From contig NZ_OZ241968.1 in assembly GCF_965204125.1 (NCBI RefSeq), forward strand, positions 3,162,001 to 3,226,000: 64,000 bases of DNA. Reading direction: 5' to 3'. Below the pieces are notes generated by a model, which had not been told where the DNA came from, searched no databases, and saw nothing but the letters and a program-made list of their open reading frames with translations. The position numbers were made by a program, and so were the translations under genes. The stretch comes from Poriferisodalis sp965204125. GTDB taxonomy: Bacteria > Actinomycetota > Acidimicrobiia > Acidimicrobiales > Poriferisodalaceae. Below, in pieces: positions 58,565-64,000 of the stretch. How positions within the stretch are numbered: position 1 is the first letter of the stretch; each line of letters starts with the position of its first letter.

Positions 58565-58802
58565 GGCCCGCAGCGTAGAACGACCGGCCGGAGCGTGATC
58601 GGGGGCACAGGCGAGCGCTCGCATGGCCGGCACCGCGCTCGGACACGGAACCCCACCTTCACGGTGCCACTGGATCCTTGTTTGTGTTGTTACAGTCAAT
58701 TTCCATAAATTCAATTGATTTCACAGATTCAATCTGCTGGAGTGCCAGCATGACTCCACACGTACATGAACCTCTCGTACTCAGCACGGTCGGGGCCCGA
58801 TC

Positions 58803-59270
58803 GTGACGGCGGCCTACACGTCGCTGCTCGCGGCAGGCATCCCGACGCCGATCTTCGTCGCATGGTCGGCGATCTTCGTGACGCTGTCCGCCCTGTGCCA
58901 CTTCCGGAGCGTGCAGCGCCTACGCCGCCTGGCCACCGACACTGAGGCCAAGCTGCAGCGCCTCGAACAGCGCATGGACGACTATGAGCGAAGGGTCAAC
59001 GCAGAGATGGCGCAGATGCGCGCCGAACTCGACGCATACGGCGTGTGGAGCGATGCAAATGACCGCTTCTTTCACCACGGCCTCGTGGCGGTCTCTCACA
59101 TGATCGGGGCGAGAGCGATGCCAGAACGCCGTGCCTGTGCCTCAGAGCGACAGCGATCTCACGATCGAAGAGCAACCGACACCGCATGGCGCCCCAAACC
59201 GGCCCGCACTGCCAACTCCCCGGCCACCCTGCCCTCCGCGATGCGAGCGCGACGCCGGGCCGGTACGTGA
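58803..59270 (+). CDS. Small membrane-anchored coiled-coil protein
   Basis: 155 residues from GTG 58803. One hydrophobic segment (FVAWSAIFVTLSALCHF, ~18-34) precedes a coiled coil (TEAKLQRLEQRMDDYERRVN, ~46-75). The end is basic and disordered-looking and may overrun the real C-terminus. An AT-rich stretch (about 58680-58745) upstream could hold promoters for both this gene and the divergent DUF7064 gene. Function unknown. Confidence 0.6.
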   Translation: MTAAYTSLLAAGIPTPIFVAWSAIFVTLSALCHFRSVQRLRRLATDTEAKLQRLEQRMDDYERRVNAEMAQMRAELDAYGVWSDANDRFFHHGLVAVSHMIGARAMPERRACASERQRSHDRRATDTAWRPKPARTANSPATLPSAMRARRRAGT

Positions 59271-59295
59271 TGGCAGCAACGCGTACTGTTGCGGC

Positions 59296-60168
59296 ATGGC
59301 TGAGCTTGCGCGTTTCAACCTGGACACGCCGGACGAGGAAATCGTCGAGGTCGTGCGAATCGACGGCGGCGCGATCATCGAGGACGCCATCGATGTCGAC
59401 ATGCTGAACCGGCTCGAGGCCGAGCTGCGGCCGTGGATCGACCGAACCCCAGGCGGGCTCGACAACTTCTCCGGTCACAACACGACCCGCACCGGGGCGC
59501 TGGTCGCACGCTCGCCCGCATGCCGTGAGTTGGTGATGCACCCGAAGGTCATCGACATGGCCAACCGGTTCCTCGGCCCCTACACCAACAAGATCCAGCT
59601 GCACCTGACCCAGGTCATCAACATCAAGCCCGGCCAGGGCACCCAGCCGCTGCACCGCGACCGGGACGCATGGGGCGGCTACGTCCCCAGGGAGATTGAT
59701 CCGCAGTTCAACACCATGTGGGCGCTCAGCGACTTCACACCCGCCAACGGCGGCACTCGCATCGTTCCGGGCAGCCCCGGATGGGATCCCGAGCGCAGGG
59801 CCGACGACGATGAGAAGACTCAGGCCGCCATGGGGGCCGGATCGGTGCTGCTGTACTCGGGCTCGGTGATCCACGGCGGCGGTGAGAACCGCAGCGATGC
59901 CGAACGTACCGGCATCAACATCACCTACACGCTCGGCTGGCTGCGCACCGAGGAGAACCAGTTCCTCTCGTGCCCGCCGAGCATCGCCAAAGACCTCGAT
60001 CCCGATCTGGCAGATCTGATGGGCTACTCGATGGGCAACTATGCGCTCGGCTACTACTCCGACCCCGACGGCATGCCCGGACCGGTTGACCTGCTCACTC
60101 CGGAGATAGTGCTCGGCCGCAAGCCGACCTCGAAGCACGACAACTCCGCATTGATCGTCGGAAACTGA
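59296..60168 (+). CDS. Phytanoyl-CoA dioxygenase (PhyH) family protein
   Basis: 290 residues from ATG 59296; a TACTGT -10-like element ends 6 bases upstream, so the message may be leaderless. QPLHRDRDAWGG supplies the HxD iron ligands, GGTRIVPGSPGW the bridging loop, and LLYSGSVIHGGGENRS the distal His. It is an Fe(II)/2-oxoglutarate hydroxylase. 53 bases downstream lie a class-III aminotransferase-fold enzyme and a kinase, suggesting hydroxylation of a substrate they use. Confidence 0.87.
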   Translation: MAELARFNLDTPDEEIVEVVRIDGGAIIEDAIDVDMLNRLEAELRPWIDRTPGGLDNFSGHNTTRTGALVARSPACRELVMHPKVIDMANRFLGPYTNKIQLHLTQVINIKPGQGTQPLHRDRDAWGGYVPREIDPQFNTMWALSDFTPANGGTRIVPGSPGWDPERRADDDEKTQAAMGAGSVLLYSGSVIHGGGENRSDAERTGINITYTLGWLRTEENQFLSCPPSIAKDLDPDLADLMGYSMGNYALGYYSDPDGMPGPVDLLTPEIVLGRKPTSKHDNSALIVGN

Positions 60169-60221
60169 GTCGCCCTGCACCGGCTCAGCCAACGACCGCA
60201 TCGACACGCATCACCGTTTCG

Positions 60222-61514
60222 ATGAGCGTGCCGGCTGCCAGCAAGCTGCTTGAGCGCCGGGAACAGGCGCTCGGCGCCGGCGCGCAGCTGTTCTATACCG
60301 AGCCCCTGCACATCGTGCGGGGCGACGGCGTCGAGCTCTTCGACGCCGACGGCCGCCGTTACATCGACATGTACAACAACGTGCCCTGCGTGGGCCACGG
60401 CAACACTCGGGTGGCCGAGGCGATGGCCGCCCAGCAGGCCACGCTGAACGTACACAGCCGGTACCTGCACGAGGGCATCGTGAGCTTCGCCGAGCGCCTG
60501 GTGGCGCTGCATCACGACGGCATCGAGAGCGCAGTCATCAGCTGCACAGGCACCGAGGCCGTCGAAGTGGCCATGAACATGGCCCGCATCGCGACCGGGC
60601 GCCGGGGGGTCATCGCCACCGACGCCACGTACCACGGCAATACCGAGACAGTCATCGCGCTGCGGCTGGCGGCGTCGCAGCCCGAGGAGCATCCCGAGGT
60701 GGCGACCTTCCCGTTTCCGCAGCAATTGCGACCGATCCGGGACGGGCTCGTTGGCGCGGCACTGGCCGACGCCTACCTCGACGAGCTGGCCGCCGCCATC
60801 GGGCGGCTGAAGTCCTCCGGTGCGGGCGTGGCAGCCATCATCCTGTGCTCGATCCAGGCCAACGAGGGCCTGCCGGACATCCCCGGCAACTTCATGGCGC
60901 AGGCCGCACAGTTGGTACGCGAGGCCGGAGGCCTCGTGATCGCCGACGAAGTGCAAGCCGGCTACTGCCGCACGGGTCGCTGGTGGGGATATGAGGTCAC
61001 CGGCTTCGAGCCCGACATTGCGGTCATGGGCAAACCCATGGGCAACGGGCTGCCGCTGGCGGCGACCGTTGCCAGCCGGCAGCTGGTAGAGCGCTTCCGG
61101 GGCGCCACCCGCTACTTCAACACCTACGGCGCGAGCCCGCTCCAAGCCGCAGTCGGTCACGCCGTCATCGACGAAATCGAAGATCGGGGGCTGGCTGCCA
61201 GCGTCGCAGAGCTTGGCTTCGGTTTGAAGGCTGCGCTGACCGAACGGGCCGAGCGACACGAATGGATTGCCGATGTCCGCGGCCATGGGCTGTTCGTCGG
61301 TGTGGAGATGGTGGAGCGCGGCGGCAACCTTGTGCCAGACCGGTCCCGAGCAGTCGAGTTCACCGACCGGCTGAAAGAGCGTGGCGTCCTCGCTTCGAAT
61401 GCCGGCGCATTCGCCAACGTGCTGAAGCTTCGCCCGCCGCTGGTGCTGCAGCAGTCCCACGCAGAGGAGTTCCTGTCAGCCTTCGACGCAGTCATCGACG
61501 ACATCGATGGATAG
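60222..61514 (+). CDS. Class-III aminotransferase-fold PLP enzyme (possible phospho-lyase)
   Basis: 430 residues. The PLP Lys is in AVMGKPMGNGLPLAATV, with VISCTGTEAVEVAMNMAR, IADEVQAGYCRTGRWW and ATDATYHGNTETVI as cofactor segments. The family includes omega-transaminases and the AGXT2L phospho-lyases that eliminate phosphate from phosphoethanolamine or phosphohydroxylysine. The next gene, overlapping by 8 bases, is an APH/hydroxylysine-kinase-like kinase, which favours the phospho-lyase reading (inference). Confidence 0.8.
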   Translation: MSVPAASKLLERREQALGAGAQLFYTEPLHIVRGDGVELFDADGRRYIDMYNNVPCVGHGNTRVAEAMAAQQATLNVHSRYLHEGIVSFAERLVALHHDGIESAVISCTGTEAVEVAMNMARIATGRRGVIATDATYHGNTETVIALRLAASQPEEHPEVATFPFPQQLRPIRDGLVGAALADAYLDELAAAIGRLKSSGAGVAAIILCSIQANEGLPDIPGNFMAQAAQLVREAGGLVIADEVQAGYCRTGRWWGYEVTGFEPDIAVMGKPMGNGLPLAATVASRQLVERFRGATRYFNTYGASPLQAAVGHAVIDEIEDRGLAASVAELGFGLKAALTERAERHEWIADVRGHGLFVGVEMVERGGNLVPDRSRAVEFTDRLKERGVLASNAGAFANVLKLRPPLVLQQSHAEEFLSAFDAVIDDIDG

Positions 61515-62505
61515 CCGCTGGCTCAGCGCGGCACATCAAGCGCTCGAAGCGTTCGGCGTGGAAGCGAGCCACCTCGAGTTAGTCGGAGTCAGCGAGAACA
61601 TCACCTTCCGGGCTGTCGAAGCCGGTTCCCGACAGACCTATGTGCTGCGATTGCACCGGCCCGGCTACCACACAGCAGCTGAGCTCGACTCCGAGCGTGT
61701 CTGGCTGGCAGCGCTGCGCGACTCGGGCATCTACGTGCCCACGCCGGTCTGCGCCCCCGACGGTCGCTACTTCGTGCCCGTGGAAACCGGACCCAGCGAG
61801 GTCCGCAACGCCGGACTCAATCTGTGGGTTGACGGAGAGATCGTGGGCGTGCTGCTGACCCAGCCCGGAGGCACGAACGAAGCACTCTCGGAGATATCGG
61901 AGTCGTTCGGCCAACTCGGTGGACTGATGGCAGCTATGCACAACCAGGCGACAGCCTGGACGCCCCCCTCGTCGTTCAGCCGTCACCGCTTGGACCGCGA
62001 TGGCCTGCTCGGCGATGCCCCCTTCTGGGGGCCGTTCTGGGAACACCCCAGGCTGACTGCCGGCGAGCGCGACCTTCTGATGGCCGCTCGTGATGCCTGC
62101 CGGACAACACTGGACCGGTACGGCGAGCCTGAGCGGACGTTCAGCATGATCCACGCCGACCTACACCTAGCGAACCTGCTGTTGTCAGACGGTCAACTCT
62201 CGGTCATCGACTTCGATGACGCCGGGTTCGGCTGGCACCAGTACGACATCGCCGTGGCAATGTTCCATTCGCGGGCCGCCCCCGACTTCGAGACGGCTGC
62301 GACGGAGTTCTTGAACGGCTACCGAGATGTGCGGGCCATCAGCGACGACGATCTGGCCTTGGTGCCGTTGTTTGAGCTGATTCGAGGCATGGCCATCATC
62401 GGCTGGAAGGCCCAGCGGCCAGAGGTGGAATGGCCCGACGGTCAATTCGAGCAGCTGCTGGGCGGAGTGCTGGGCGGCTGCCGGCGTCTGCTCGACGGGG
62501 GCTAG
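61507..62505 (+). CDS. APH/SrkA-like kinase
   Basis: 332 residues starting inside the 3' end of the aminotransferase gene. The catalytic loop MIHADLHLANLLLSD is intact (HxDxxxxN) and VIDFDDAGFGWHQYDIAVAM gives the metal-binding Asp. These kinases phosphorylate small hydroxylated amines or amino acids, such as hydroxylysine or homoserine-like compounds. Coupling to a class-III fold enzyme supports a kinase/phospho-lyase pair. Confidence 0.84.
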   Translation: MDSRWLSAAHQALEAFGVEASHLELVGVSENITFRAVEAGSRQTYVLRLHRPGYHTAAELDSERVWLAALRDSGIYVPTPVCAPDGRYFVPVETGPSEVRNAGLNLWVDGEIVGVLLTQPGGTNEALSEISESFGQLGGLMAAMHNQATAWTPPSSFSRHRLDRDGLLGDAPFWGPFWEHPRLTAGERDLLMAARDACRTTLDRYGEPERTFSMIHADLHLANLLLSDGQLSVIDFDDAGFGWHQYDIAVAMFHSRAAPDFETAATEFLNGYRDVRAISDDDLALVPLFELIRGMAIIGWKAQRPEVEWPDGQFEQLLGGVLGGCRRLLDGG

Positions 62506-62550
62506 CGTCGGCGGTTGCTGTGCTGGTGGGCCGGGGGCAGGAGGGGTGCC

Positions 62551-63621
62551 GTGTGGGAGATCACTGAGCCCGATCTCGCACCGATCGCCCTGGGGGCTGC
62601 GGTGCTGGGCACCGGCGGCGGTGGGAACCCGTATCTCGGGCGGCTGCGGGTGCTGCAGGTGATGCGCAACGGCGGCCGGGTGCGGGTCATCGAGCCCGAC
62701 GAGATCGCCGATGACGACCTGCTGGTGGCCGTCGGCGGCATGGGTTCGCCGATGGTGAGCCACGAGAAGCTGGCCGGCGGCGACGAGGAGACCGTGGCAG
62801 CCCGAGCGCTCGAAGGCCATCTGGGCCGGAAGTTCGACGCGATCGCACCGTTCGAGATGGGCGGCAGCAACTCGATGGTGCCGATGGTGGTCGCCGCCGC
62901 GATGGACATCCCCATCGTGAACGGCGACGGCATGGGCCGGGCCTTCCCTGAACTGCAGATGATCACCTACCTCATCTACGGCGGCAGCCCCTATCCCGCT
63001 GCCATTGCCGATGAGCGAGGCAACCAGGTGATCATCTCTGACGTCCTCGACGCAAAATGGCTCGAGCGCATCGCCCGGGCTGCGACGGTCGAGATGGGCG
63101 CGCACACTGGGCTGGCGTCCGCGGTGATGGACGGTGCCTACTGCCGCCGCTCGATCATTTCCCAGACGCTGCGGCTCGCCAGCGAAATCGGCCATGCCGT
63201 ACACCGTGCGCGCGATGTCAAGGACGATCCCTCTGAAGCGATCCTGGGTGTCGCAGGCGGGATGCGGTACCTGCGCGGCAAGGTGACCGACGTGCACCGG
63301 CGCAACGCGGCCGGGTTTGCGCGCGGCCAGATGACCGTGGCCGGCATCGGCGACGATGCCGGGCGCACCATCCGCATCGACTTCCAGAACGAGAACCTCG
63401 CCATCTACGAAGACGACGTGCCCCAGGTGATGGTGCCCGACCTCATCACGCTGGTCACCACCGACACCGGCGAGCCGATCACCACCGAACTGCTGCGATT
63501 CGGCGTGCGTGCCGACGTGCTGGTGCTACCCGCGCCGGAGCTACTGCGCACCCCCGAAGCACTGGCGGTCGTAGGCCCGCACGCGTTCGGCATCGACGCC
63601 GAGTACGTACCTGCGGTCTGA
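62551..63621 (+). CDS. DUF917 family protein
   Basis: 356 residues from GTG 62551 with GGAGGGG upstream. ALGAAVLGTGGGGNPYLG at the N-terminus, FEMGGSNSMVPMVVAAAM and VNGDGMGRAFPELQM are hallmarks of DUF917, a group that includes S-methylthiohydantoin desulfurase and is often beside hydantoinase-like genes. Reaction here unknown. It ends 8 bases before the convergent LLM gene's stop. Confidence 0.82.
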   Translation: MWEITEPDLAPIALGAAVLGTGGGGNPYLGRLRVLQVMRNGGRVRVIEPDEIADDDLLVAVGGMGSPMVSHEKLAGGDEETVAARALEGHLGRKFDAIAPFEMGGSNSMVPMVVAAAMDIPIVNGDGMGRAFPELQMITYLIYGGSPYPAAIADERGNQVIISDVLDAKWLERIARAATVEMGAHTGLASAVMDGAYCRRSIISQTLRLASEIGHAVHRARDVKDDPSEAILGVAGGMRYLRGKVTDVHRRNAAGFARGQMTVAGIGDDAGRTIRIDFQNENLAIYEDDVPQVMVPDLITLVTTDTGEPITTELLRFGVRADVLVLPAPELLRTPEALAVVGPHAFGIDAEYVPAV

Positions 63622-63629
63622 CTGCTGAT

Positions 63630-64000
63630 CTACGGACGCGTGAGGGGCAGCACTTCGCTCGCGGTGAGGTCGATGATCTCCGAGAGCCGGTCGGTCGCGA
63701 TGGGAGCCAGCGCTACCGAGTCGGCACCCCCGGCCAGCAGCGCCCGGATCTTGTCGGCGCACTCCGCCGGGGTACCCGCCACGGTCAGGTCGGCGACCCA
63801 CTGGTCGGGCATGCCGTCTCGCACGGCCTCGTAGCCACCCTGCTCGATCAGCACCTGTAGCTCGTCGGAGATCCCGTACACGTCGGTGAGGGCATTGGGG
63901 CCGTGCTGGCGGTAGAAGGCCAGCGATGCCCGTGCCGAGTCACGAGCTGCCTGGCCGTCGTCGTCCACGGCGTACAGCGCGAACACAGTGATCGGGTGAG
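63630..64000 (-). CDS. LLM class oxidoreductase, C-terminal part (5' end outside window)
   Basis: About 123 C-terminal residues. RDSARASLAFYRQHGPNALTD, DLTVAGTPAECADKIRALLA and GADSVALAPIATDRL match the C-terminal third of F420-type luciferase-like oxidoreductases. The start lies beyond the window edge. Convergent with the DUF917 gene. Confidence 0.8.
   Translation of the reverse strand, partial: HPITVFALYAVDDDGQAARDSARASLAFYRQHGPNALTDVYGISDELQVLIEQGGYEAVRDGMPDQWVADLTVAGTPAECADKIRALLAGGADSVALAPIATDRLSEIIDLTASEVLPLTRP

Overview
The window is high-GC DNA with very tight gene packing. Many start/stop overlaps are four bases long (GTGA or ATGA), and several genes appear to start at or near the transcription start. 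It encodes several luciferase-like (LLM, mostly F420-type) oxidoreductases, acyl-CoA dehydrogenases and phytanoyl-CoA-type dioxygenases. This points to a GC-rich actinobacterium, plausibly a marine or host-associated Acidimicrobiia; that placement is inference from gene content only.

Region 1 (1-29.7 kb) is catabolic. A six-gene minus-strand run (7138 to 372) carries a P450, an LLM oxidoreductase, a YtcJ-like amidohydrolase, an SDR, a sterol-reductase-like (ERG4/ERG24) membrane protein and a CobW GTPase. It is followed by an SsuD-like monooxygenase, an SDR, an acyl-CoA dehydrogenase, a nitroreductase, a PhyH dioxygenase, a two-subunit Rieske oxygenase, diaminopropionate ammonia-lyase and an amidohydrolase. 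A well-supported carnitine cluster (18.7-24.4 kb) contains L-carnitine dehydrogenase fused to a thioesterase, an acyl-CoA dehydrogenase, an NDP-forming acyl-CoA ligase and CaiD. A fused 2Fe-2S/molybdopterin hydroxylase follows. Then comes a one-piece sensor-kinase/response-regulator whose phospho-acceptor position is Arg instead of His, preceded by a 21-codon, apparently leaderless ORF.

Region 2 (29.8-49.5 kb) is the most unusual part. It is a locus of large secreted proteins built from fibronectin-III, cadherin-like, Calx-beta-like and delta-60 repeats, two of which end in a shared EF-hand tail. Three of these genes carry a long homopolymer at their 5' end (G21, C14, C13). For two of them an upstream ATG would read through the C-tract into the gene only at tract lengths of 12 or 15, so the locus looks like a phase-variable surface-protein system. 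Interspersed are an AbiEi/AbiEii pair, a RES toxin with its antitoxin, an orphan nucleotidyltransferase, and several decayed partial copies of the same modules, showing repeated duplication and deletion.

Region 3 (49.6-64 kb) returns to metabolism: D-carbamoylase plus an M20 carbamoylase/allantoate hydrolase, a DUF4143 ATPase preceded by five 23-bp iterons, a PLP enzyme, LLM oxidoreductases, a DUF7064-type protein with a phosphotransferase-like partner lacking its catalytic Asp, and a PhyH dioxygenase / class-III aminotransferase-fold enzyme / kinase set. A DUF917 protein and a truncated LLM gene close the window. No rRNA, tRNA, CRISPR array, insertion sequence or prophage was recognised.
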